A stretch of 64,000 bases of DNA, taken from Sphingopyxis sp. (GTDB taxonomy: Bacteria > Pseudomonadota > Alphaproteobacteria > Sphingomonadales > Sphingomonadaceae). A model generated the notes under the pieces. It made no database searches. It saw nothing but the letters and a program-made list of their open reading frames with translations, and was not told the origin of the DNA. Shown piece after piece: positions 27,957 through 36,600 of the stretch. The stretch lies in assembly GCA_017745175.1 (NCBI GenBank), contig JAGHZY010000002.1, positions 44,043-108,042 on the forward strand. The letters are read 5' to 3'. Made by a program: the position numbers and the translations under genes. Positions within the stretch are counted from its first letter, which is position 1, and each line of letters begins with the position of its first letter.

Positions 27957-29891
27957 ATGAGCTTCATCCTGCGCCGTATCTCGACGACGAAGACGGGCAA
28001 GCAGATCGTCCGCGATCAGCCGCTTCCGGGCGACACGATCACGCTCGGCCGCGAGGGCAGCAACAGCATCCACGTCGCCGATCTGGCGGTGAATCCCCAT
28101 CACGCGACGATCAGCAGCACCGACGGCCGGACGGTTCGCGTCGCGGCGAACGAGGGGCTGGGTTTCGACCTCAACGGCCGCAGCGAAACCGTCGCCAACA
28201 TCGACAGCAGCGCGGGGGGCGAGCTGCGCTTCGGCGGCCACCGGCTGACGATCGCGCGCGAGGGCGACAAGATCATCCTGCTCGTCGAGCGGATCGACGA
28301 GCTGTCGCAATCGTCGAAGGATGTCGACGAGGCGAAGGCCTTTTCGCTGCAGGGCGTGATGCTCGGGAAGCGCATGGGGGCGTGGGTCTTTGCGACGCTG
28401 ATGCTGCTCGCCTTCCTGATCGGGCCGATCTGGGCGTGGTACAGCTACAAGAATGTCGCCGAGCGCCCCGACGGCTATCATGCCGACAGCGCGTGGCTTT
28501 CGGGCCCGTTGTCGAGTGCGCATGCGAGCCTGAAGAACGACTGCCAGTCGTGCCATGTCGAGCCCTTCGTCGCGGTGACCGACAAGGCGTGTATCGGCTG
28601 TCACACCGGCGAGCACAAGGCGATGAGCATGGCGCACGCCAATGCGCCGACCGCGATGCTGCTCGCCGCGCGCCATCCGCCGGGTGTCGGTGAACGCATC
28701 CTCGATGGCTTTGCCAAGACCTTCAACAAGCCGCAGGGGCGCTGCGTCGAGTGTCATACCGAGCATGAGGGCGCGGGGCCGATGCCGACGACGCCGCAGA
28801 AATTCTGCGCCGATTGTCACGACGGGATGTCGGCGCGGCTCAAGACTGCCGGTCACCCGACGACGCTCGCCGATGCCGCCGATTTCGGCAGAAGCCACCC
28901 CGAATTCCGCCCGCTCGTTCGCCCCGCGGCGGGTGGCAAGCTGGTGCGTACGACGCTGGCCAGGGGCGTCGTCGATTATAACGGCCTCAAATTCCCGCAC
29001 GACATGCACCTGCAGGCGACCGGCGGGGTTGCGCGCATGGCGGCGAGCTTCCGCGGCCGCCATGATTTCGGGAAGAAGCTCGAGTGCGAGAACTGCCACC
29101 GCGTCGAAGCCGACGGGGTACGCGTCAAGCCCGTCGAGATGGAGCGCGACTGTGCGATGTGCCACAGCCTCGCGTTCGAGACGGTGGGCGGGGTGACGCG
29201 CACGCTGCGCCACGGTGAGCCCGACCAGGTCGTCGCCGACCTCACCGCTTATTATCGCTCGACCCCGCCGTCGCGGCCGCTCCAGCTCGGCGGGATGCAG
29301 CGGCGGCGGCCGGGGGCCTATGCCGAGGGGCAGGTCTACAACATCTATTTCAACGAGGTCGCGACGCGGCCGGGCCGGGCGCAGGACGCGGTGCGGGCGG
29401 TCTTCTCGAAGGGCGGCGCCTGTTATGATTGCCACACGATCTTCGCACCGCAGGCGGGGACCGGCTGGCGTGTCGCCGCGGTGAGCCAGACGCCGCGCTA
29501 TTTGCAGAAGGGCTGGTTCGACCATGACGCGCACAAGGAAACCGCGTGCGCCGACTGCCACACCGCGGCACCCGCCTCGAAAGCATCGACCGACCTGCTC
29601 GTGCCCGGGCTCCGCCAGTGCCGCGACTGCCATGTCGGCGAAGGCGGAGCACGCGTCGTGAAGGTCGAAACGGCGACCGAATCGCCCTGCGCCATGTGCC
29701 ACGAATATCATTCGGACGGGGGCAAGCCGTGGATGCCGGCGCGCCAGCGCAAGAAAAATACCGTGGCAATCACAAATAAAGGTCTTGGCGCTATCCGCGG
29801 TGTGAGCATGATCACAGGAACCGGGGGGCGGGGCCTTTACGATGTGACGTGGCGCACACCTTCCTTGCACGCGGCAAGGCGGGGCGGCTAG
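27957..29891 (+). CDS. FHA domain - membrane helix - decahaem cytochrome c fusion
   Basis: In this 644-residue protein, residues 25-110 form a forkhead-associated domain (LGREGSNSIHV, then NPHHATI), a phosphothreonine-binding fold. A basic GKRM precedes a single helix at about 142-163, which should place the FHA domain in the cytoplasm and the rest in the periplasm. The rest holds ten CxxCH haem-c motifs, at C196, C212, C263, C284, C377, C399, C489, C531, C555 and C578. Additional histidines near these (for example H238-H240, H348-H351, H523-H526) could be distal ligands. It lies 10 bp after the dihaem gene. The last 50 residues lack haem motifs and may be disordered. Confidence 0.85.
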   Translation: MSFILRRISTTKTGKQIVRDQPLPGDTITLGREGSNSIHVADLAVNPHHATISSTDGRTVRVAANEGLGFDLNGRSETVANIDSSAGGELRFGGHRLTIAREGDKIILLVERIDELSQSSKDVDEAKAFSLQGVMLGKRMGAWVFATLMLLAFLIGPIWAWYSYKNVAERPDGYHADSAWLSGPLSSAHASLKNDCQSCHVEPFVAVTDKACIGCHTGEHKAMSMAHANAPTAMLLAARHPPGVGERILDGFAKTFNKPQGRCVECHTEHEGAGPMPTTPQKFCADCHDGMSARLKTAGHPTTLADAADFGRSHPEFRPLVRPAAGGKLVRTTLARGVVDYNGLKFPHDMHLQATGGVARMAASFRGRHDFGKKLECENCHRVEADGVRVKPVEMERDCAMCHSLAFETVGGVTRTLRHGEPDQVVADLTAYYRSTPPSRPLQLGGMQRRRPGAYAEGQVYNIYFNEVATRPGRAQDAVRAVFSKGGACYDCHTIFAPQAGTGWRVAAVSQTPRYLQKGWFDHDAHKETACADCHTAAPASKASTDLLVPGLRQCRDCHVGEGGARVVKVETATESPCAMCHEYHSDGGKPWMPARQRKKNTVAITNKGLGAIRGVSMITGTGGRGLYDVTWRTPSLHAARRGG

Positions 29892-29934
29892 ATTTGGACG
29901 GCCGGGACCAGACCGGCCGGAGCAGGGGGCGGAT

Positions 29935-30786
29935 ATGCTGATCGCACAGATCACAGATATCCATATCGGATTCGATCCGGACAATCCGGCCGAATATAAC
30001 CGCAAGCGTCTCGACGAGGTGCTGGACATTCTCATCGACGGACCGAATCGTCCCGACCTGCTGCTTGCCACCGGCGATATCACCGATCGCGGCGACGCCG
30101 ACAGCTATCGTCGTCTCGTGACCGCTTTTTCGCGCTGCCCCTTTCCCGTGTGGCCCAGCGTCGGCAACCATGATTTGCGCGACAATTTCCATGCGCGTTT
30201 CCCGGGGTTCGACGACGGCAACGGCTTTGTCCAATATACGATCGAGCTACCCGAACTGCGGCTCGTGACGGTCGATACGCTCGAGGAAGGGCGCCATGGC
30301 GGCGCCTTTTGCGAACGACGCGCGGCGTGGCTCGATGCCGAACTGGCGAAGGATGCGGCCAAGCCGACCTATATCGTCATGCACCACCCGCCGGTCGAAA
30401 GCGGGATCGAGTGGATGAACACCGACCCCGACGAACCGTGGGTGGCGACCTTCACCGACGTCGTACGGCGGCACCCGCAGGTCCGCGGGCTGATCTGCGG
30501 ACATCTCCATCGTTCGGTGACCGTGGCGTGGGAGGGGCGAACCGTCGCGATCTGCTCGTCGACCGCACCGCAGGTCTCGCTCGATCTGAGGCCGATCGAC
30601 GAGAACAAGCCCGACGACCGCCCGATGATCGTCGCCGAGGATCCCGCCTATGCGCTCCACCGCTGGAACGGGCGCGAACTGGTCAGCTTTTACGACCATG
30701 CGGGGGCGCACACGATGCTCGCCAAATATGACGAGCGATTGCAGCCGCTGGTGCGCGAACTGAAGGCCGAGCGACCGGGTCAGTAA
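29935..30786 (+). CDS. cpdA: Class III cyclic-nucleotide phosphodiesterase, CpdA-like
   Basis: This 283-residue calcineurin-like metallophosphoesterase has all expected metal-site motifs: D8-x-H10 (QITDIHIG), ATGDITDRGD, GNHD, a MHHPP histidine pair and GHLHR. This layout matches CpdA-type cAMP phosphodiesterases of the cytoplasm. It starts 43 bp after the decahaem gene and may be cotranscribed, which suits a neighbour with two cyclic-nucleotide-binding domains. Substrate specificity is not proven by sequence. Its stop overlaps the convergent dehydrogenase gene by 7 bp. Confidence 0.82.
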   Translation: MLIAQITDIHIGFDPDNPAEYNRKRLDEVLDILIDGPNRPDLLLATGDITDRGDADSYRRLVTAFSRCPFPVWPSVGNHDLRDNFHARFPGFDDGNGFVQYTIELPELRLVTVDTLEEGRHGGAFCERRAAWLDAELAKDAAKPTYIVMHHPPVESGIEWMNTDPDEPWVATFTDVVRRHPQVRGLICGHLHRSVTVAWEGRTVAICSSTAPQVSLDLRPIDENKPDDRPMIVAEDPAYALHRWNGRELVSFYDHAGAHTMLAKYDERLQPLVRELKAERPGQ

Positions 30787-31724
30787 CCCAGCGTCAGATC
30801 CACGCGCGGCTCGACGGCTTCGCCCTTTTTCCAGCGCCCCAGATTTTCGAGGAAGCGCTGCGCCGAGCGGATGAACATCTTGTCCTGCGCGCGGCCCGAC
30901 AGGTGCATGGTGATATGCGCGTTGTCGAGGCTCCATAGCGGATCGTCGGCGGGCAGCGGTTCGGGCGTCGTGACGTCGAGGAAGGCCGCGGCGATCTGCC
31001 GGCTGTCGAGCGCGGCGACGAGCGCGTCCTGATCAACGACGCTGCCGCGCGCGATGTTGATCAGCGTCGCGGTCGGCTTCATCGCGGCGAGCTCGGCGGC
31101 ACCGATCATGCCGTCGGTTTCGGGGGTCGCGGGGACCGCGAGGATCACCCAGTCGAATTCGCCGAGCTGAGCGCGCCACTGGTCGGGGGTGAGCGTGTTC
31201 GGACCGGGCGAACGGCGCACGACGGTGACGTCGACGGCGAAGGCCTTCAGCCGTTCCTCGATCAGCTTGCCGATCGCGCCATAGCCGAGCAGCAGCGCTT
31301 TCGACCCGAACAGTTCGACCTTGCCCGGCGAATCCATCAGCCATTCGCGGCGCTCCTGCGCGCGGACGACGTCGCGATAGCCCTTGGCGACGGTGAGCAT
31401 CCCCATCACGACATATTCGGCGATGGTGATCGCATTGATCCCCGCGCCATTGGTCACGACCGTGCCGCGTGTCCGCAGCAGATCGAGCGGCATGCCGTCG
31501 ACCCCGGCATAGATCGAGTTCAGCCATTTGAGCCCGGTCGCGGCGGTGATGACCGCCGCCATATCCTTTTTGTCGTACATGTCGAACCAGCCGATCTCGG
31601 CCGCGGGCGCGAGCTCCATCGCCTCTTCCTTCGACGCGAAGAAGCGCGGTTCGACCCAGTCGGGCAGGCGGTTTTCGACGAGCGGACGGATGAGGCCCGA
31701 AAGGACGGTGACGGTCTTGGTCAT
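30780..31724 (-). CDS. D-2-hydroxyacid dehydrogenase family protein
   Basis: This 314-residue NAD(P)-dependent oxidoreductase carries a GYGAIG Rossmann motif. The catalytic triad positions lie in INIARGSVVD (Arg), TTPEPLP (Glu) and NAHITMHLSG (His). It reduces 2-keto acids or oxidises D-2-hydroxy acids; the exact substrate (glyoxylate, phenylpyruvate or other) cannot be read from sequence. It converges on the cpdA-like gene with a 7-bp overlap and lies 7 bp downstream of a frameshifted small gene. Confidence 0.88.
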   Translation of the reverse strand: MTKTVTVLSGLIRPLVENRLPDWVEPRFFASKEEAMELAPAAEIGWFDMYDKKDMAAVITAATGLKWLNSIYAGVDGMPLDLLRTRGTVVTNGAGINAITIAEYVVMGMLTVAKGYRDVVRAQERREWLMDSPGKVELFGSKALLLGYGAIGKLIEERLKAFAVDVTVVRRSPGPNTLTPDQWRAQLGEFDWVILAVPATPETDGMIGAAELAAMKPTATLINIARGSVVDQDALVAALDSRQIAAAFLDVTTPEPLPADDPLWSLDNAHITMHLSGRAQDKMFIRSAQRFLENLGRWKKGEAVEPRVDLTLGY

Positions 31725-31731
31725 GAAGTTC

Positions 31732-32087
31732 CTATTGCTGAAAGGCGTGCCAGCCCGCCCACGCGAGCGGGACGAGGCCGATCAGGTCGACGAGGGCGAT
31801 GGTGGCGAGCGGTGCGGGCCGGCCGTACGTCAGGTAGAGAAAGAGGAAGCTGAGCATCGAGATTGCAGCGAGCAGCGTTGCGAGCTTGCGCCCGCCGGGA
31901 TCGAAAGCGGCCCAGACGCAGGCGACGAGCACCGCGAAGAAGAGCGCCGCGCGATGGTGCATCAGCAGGAAGATCGGGCTGTGGGTTGGACGCCATAGAG
32001 CCGCGTGACCAGTGCTGGCCGGAACAGCGCCAGCGCCGGGATCAGGTGGACGAGTCCGACAAGGAGCCAGCAGATCAGTTGCGACAT
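31732..32087 (-). pseudogene. Frameshifted small membrane-protein gene
   Basis: Starting from ATG at 32087, one frame gives MSQLICWLLVGLVHLIPALA and continues through LYGVQPTA before a stop at 31962-31964. The next frame carries the natural continuation, SPIFLLMHHRAALFFAVLVA through two more membrane helices to WHAFQQ, ending at 31732. Joined, they make a normal-looking protein of about 118 residues with four hydrophobic segments. The total length, 356 bases, is one short of a multiple of three, implying a single-base loss near 31975-31990. It may be a true inactivating mutation or a sequencing error. Function unknown. Confidence 0.75.
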
Positions 32088-32124
32088 GCAACGAGGCTAG
32101 CAGCCCGCGAAGCCGGAGCAAGCC

Positions 32125-33570
32125 TCAATCGGCGTCGAGCTGCCACTCCCAGCCGAGCAGGTCGCCGTCCATCACCTCGACGCCGGCGGCGACAAGCTCA
32201 TCGCGCAACGCGTCGGATGCCGCAAAATCCTTCGCCGCGCGCGCCTCCTTGCGACGCGCGAGCGCGGCTTCGATTTCATCCTCGCCGATCGCCGCCGCCG
32301 CGGGCCGGATGCGCAGGTCCGCGCGCCCGATCGTGAGCAGGTCGAGGCCGAGCACGGCGTCCATCGCCGCGAGCGCCGCGCGCTTCTGGCCGGCGTCAAT
32401 CTTCTTCAGCGCCGCTGCCTCTTCGAGCAGCGTCAGCGCAACGGGGGTATTGAGATCGTCCGACATGGCCGCGTCGAACCTTGCCAGCAGGTCGGTGAGG
32501 CGGCGATCGGCGGGTTCGGCCGGTTCGGCATCGCGTACCGGAGCTACGGCCATCACCAGCCGTTTCAACCGGGTCAGGGCAGCGCCGAGACCATCCCAGC
32601 TGAATTCCAGCTCGCTGCGATAATGCGCCTGCAGGCACATCAGGCGATAGGCGAGGGGATGGTAACCCTTGTCGATCAGCAGCCGGACGCGCAGGAATTC
32701 GCCGCTCGACTTCGACATCTTGCCCGAACGTTCGACGAGGAAATTATTGTGCATCCAGATGCGCGCGCCGCTCGCATCGCTGCAACTGCGCGCCTGATTC
32801 TGTGCGATCTCGTTCGGATGATGGATCTCGCGGTGATCGATGCCGCCAGTGTGGATGTCGAAGGGGAAGCCGAGCAAGGCTTCGGACATCACCGAGCATT
32901 CGAGATGCCAGCCGGGCGCGCCGCGGCCCCACGGTGAATCCCATTCCATCTGGCGGGTCTCGCCTGTCGGCGTCTTGCGCCAGATTGCGAAATCGGCGGG
33001 ATGGCGTTTGCCGTCAACGGGGTCGATGCGGCTCTCGCCCTCATCGGTGCCGTGGCGCGCAAGGCGGCCGTAATCGGCGACGCTCGTCGTATCGAAATAG
33101 AGCCCGCCATCGAGCTCGTAGCAATGCTTGTCCGCAATCGCCTTGGCGAATTCGATCATCGCGGGGACATAGTCGGTCGCGATCGACCAGTGCGCGGGCT
33201 CGCGGATATTGAGCGCCTTTACGTCGGCCCAATAGGCTTCGGTATAATGTTTCGCGATGTCCCAGATCGACTGGGCGCGTTCGGCGGCCGCCTTTTCCAG
33301 CTTGTCCTCGCCCGCGTCGGCGTCGTCGGTCAGATGGCCGACGTCGGTGATGTTGATGACATGGGTGAGCTTGTAGCCCTTGTACGACAGCGTGCGCCCA
33401 AGCGTGTCGGCGAAGACATAGGCGCGCATATTGCCGATATGCGGATAATTATAGACCGTCGGCCCACAGCTGTAGACGCGCGCCTCGCCGGGGTGAACGG
33501 GCTCGAAATTTTCGAGGCTGCGCGTCAGGCTGTTGAACAGCGTGAGCGGGGAGGCGGGGGCGTCGGTCAT
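32125..33570 (-). CDS. cysS: Cysteinyl-tRNA synthetase
   Basis: This 481-residue class I synthetase charges tRNA-Cys. The HIGH-type motif is PHIGN, and KMSKS is present in GKMSKSSGEF. Zinc ligands include the cysteine of YSCGPTVYN, the GWHLECSVM cysteine and the HTGGIDHREIHH histidines. The C-terminal DALR and anticodon-recognition domains are complete. The ATG at 33570 gives the typical N-terminus; an ATG four codons upstream is possible. It runs in the same direction as the preceding tpsA gene, 49 bp away. Confidence 0.96.
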   Translation of the reverse strand: MTDAPASPLTLFNSLTRSLENFEPVHPGEARVYSCGPTVYNYPHIGNMRAYVFADTLGRTLSYKGYKLTHVINITDVGHLTDDADAGEDKLEKAAAERAQSIWDIAKHYTEAYWADVKALNIREPAHWSIATDYVPAMIEFAKAIADKHCYELDGGLYFDTTSVADYGRLARHGTDEGESRIDPVDGKRHPADFAIWRKTPTGETRQMEWDSPWGRGAPGWHLECSVMSEALLGFPFDIHTGGIDHREIHHPNEIAQNQARSCSDASGARIWMHNNFLVERSGKMSKSSGEFLRVRLLIDKGYHPLAYRLMCLQAHYRSELEFSWDGLGAALTRLKRLVMAVAPVRDAEPAEPADRRLTDLLARFDAAMSDDLNTPVALTLLEEAAALKKIDAGQKRAALAAMDAVLGLDLLTIGRADLRIRPAAAAIGEDEIEAALARRKEARAAKDFAASDALRDELVAAGVEVMDGDLLGWEWQLDAD

Positions 33571-33619
33571 GCCGCCGCCCATGCCCCGGTCCGCCCGTCG
33601 GCGTCAACCGAATCGCGGC

Positions 33620-36600
33620 CTATTGCGCGGGCGGCGTCCACAGATCGTCATTGCCCGCGCCGGTCACCGGATCGTCGAGCAGCGGCTCGCCGGTCATCGG
33701 ATCGATATCGCGCATCGTGATCAGCGGTTGCGGCAGGTTGTTGCCGTCGCGGCCGCCATCCTCGTCGCCCTTGACCTCTTCCTCGATCACATCCTGCACC
33801 GGGAAGCTGTTTTCAAAATCGGCGGTCGTGCAGGCGGCCGGGCTGGCGATGAAACAGCCGTTGAAGGTCGACCGGCGGTCGTACGTACCGACGGCCGGGG
33901 CGCTGCCCGCGATCGTCAGAAGCCGGAGCGCGTCGAGGCCGGTGATCTGGCCGTTCGGGCCGAGCTGGACGCCGTTGACGACGATGCGCGACGGCCCGTT
34001 GGTCAGCACGTCGAGGCCGCCCGCGCCGAAGGTCAGCCCGCGGCGCTGCGCGAAGTCGGTGCCTGCACCGCTGTTCTGGACATAGAAGCCGCCCGAGACG
34101 TCGGCGCGGATGCCGCGCGCGAAGAGCGCGCCCTCATCGAGCACGACGCCGTCATTCTCGCCCAGCCGCGCATCGATCGCGTCGATCGACGTCGCGGCGC
34201 CAACTGCGGCGATGGCCGCCTGCGTCGCGACGATGATGTCGTCTGATTCCATGTTGAGCTGGCCGCCTGGCGCATTGTTCGCTCCGGTGAGCCGGACGCT
34301 GCCTTGGCCGAGAATGACTTCGAGCGCGTCATTCGCGATCAGGTTCAATGCGTTGACATCGGTGAGCCCTGTGAGCTGGACATTGCCGATCACGCGCATC
34401 TTGCCCGGCGTACGGATCGTCAGCGCGCCATTTGCGCCGAGGTTCGAACCCGGCGCGCCGCCGGTCATCGTGAAGCTGTCGACCACGACATCGGGCGGCG
34501 CGGCCGAACCCACCGAGGTGCTGCCTGCGGCCTGCACCTCGGGCGCGAAAATTTCGATCTGCGTGCCATAGACGCGCGTCAGCTCGCCGGCGTCGATGTG
34601 ATAGCCGTTTCGCGTTCCGGTACCGCCGACGAAGGTCTGATTGCCGTTGTTGTTGCTGCGGATCGACAATTGCTGCGTCGTCCCCGCGGTGCCGACGCGG
34701 CCGGTCGCCGCGATGTTGATATTGGCCGAGGTGAGTGAGATCGACTGGCCGGTGACCGCGCCGGTAATCCCGAGCGATGCGCCGCTGATTCCCGGCGTCA
34801 GGACGGTCACGTCGAGATTGCCGGCAACCGTCACCGTGTCGAGGTTTATTTCGCCGGTCGAGTTCAGGAGGATCGCGTTCGCAGCGGTGAGGTTGGTGAT
34901 GTTCATCGCTTCGGCCGTGGTGGCAAAGTCCGCGGTCCCCGCGATATTGCCGTTTTCGATCGAAAAGACGCCGCGGACATAGGCGTCGCCGACGTCGGTG
35001 GTAAGCGTCGTGAAGCGGAGGGACCCGCCGCTTTCGATACGGATCGCGTTGGCGCTGGCGTCGATCGGTGCCGAGGCGGAGAGATCGCCGATCCGGATAT
35101 CGCCGTTGCTGCTGCTGAGGCTGATCGTGTCGTCGAAATCGAAGCCGTTGCTGCGGACGCGGTCGGCGGCGATCCCCGCTGTCCCGCTGAGCGCGAGGCT
35201 GTTGCCTGTGATCTCCGTGACGGCGATGGCCGCGCCCGCGGTCAGCGCCATGTCGCCGCCTGCGCGGAGACCGCCGCCGGTGATGCCCGCGGAGGAATCG
35301 ACGACAACATTGCCGTCGGCGCTCAGTGTCGGGGGCGCGAAGCCGCCGGGGTTGGTCAGCGTCACGAGCGCGACGCCCTGCGCGTTGATCGTGGCATCGC
35401 GTCCCGCCGCGACGGTTCCGGTCAGATTGGCGAGGCCGGCGGCATTGACGATGACGTCGCTGAACGCGTCGAGGCCGGCGAGCGTTGTTGCGCCGCCTTG
35501 CGTGCGGATGCTGCTGTCGCCGCCCGTCGTGCCGAGCCCCAGCGTCGTCGCACCGTTCAGCCCGATGCTGCCTGCCGCGCCGAGCAATATGTCGTCGCCG
35601 GCCGACAGCGCCGCGGCGCCGATCGCGCCGGTCGACGAGGCCATCACCAGATCGGCCCCGTCGGTTCCCGACGTGCCTTCACCGACGCCGATGGTGAAGA
35701 TGCCCCCCGAAGACCCGACCGAATAGCCGAGAATATGGGTGTCCGCTCCGGCTCCGGTCGTGCTGACGTCGTCGGCGGTGATGCCGCCGACGGCCTGAAC
35801 CGTCAGGTCGTCGCCCACCGAGACGCCGGTCAGGCTGGCCGTCGTTGCCGCCAGCACCAGCATGTCCTCGCCCGCCGTGGCGTCGGTGATCGTCGCCCCG
35901 CCCCCGCTATTGACGCCGAACATCCGCGCGGCCGAACTGTCGGTCAGCGTAACGTCACCGCCTGCGTCGACAAACAGATTGCCCTGCGTCGCGACGCCGT
36001 TGCGGTCGATATAGCCGCCGTTGGCCCGCGCCGACGCCGTGATATCGGCGTCCGAATTCAGGAAGACATCGCCGCCCGCGACGAATGTTCCGGTGAGATC
36101 GGCGGCCGAGAAGACGGAGATCGTCCCGTCGACGTCGGCATTGTTGACCGAAACCGCTCCCCCCGTGCCGAACGCGAAGAAGGAGGCGGCGCCAGTGACA
36201 TTGCCGGTGAGCGCGATGCTGTTGGCAAAGAGGTTGATGTCCTCGCCTGCGTTCAGCGATCCGCCGCGGATGCCCTCGGCACCCGGGGCCGTGCCATCCG
36301 CCGACAGGCTGATCGACAGGCCGGCGTCGATGTTGTTGAAGATGATCGACTGACCGGAAACCTGAACCAGACCTCCCGCCGTCGAGTTGCCGAGATCGAC
36401 CGCACCCGGCGACGTGACGACGATGTTGCCGCCGGTGATGATCGAGTTGAGCCCGGTGCGGAAGCTGCCGGCGGTGACGATGAAATCGCCCGCCGCTTCG
36501 GCGTGTTCGGCGCTCGCGGCGCCGGCGCTGCTCAGGACGATATTGTTACCGGCGAGGCGATCGACGCCGATCGTCGCCGTCGGACCGGTCGCGCTCAGCG

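Noticed and set aside
27924..30083. A minus-strand open frame of 719 codons
   Set aside because: It is antisense to the decahaem gene. CxxCH codons do not translate to anything recognisable on this strand, and no domain is seen.
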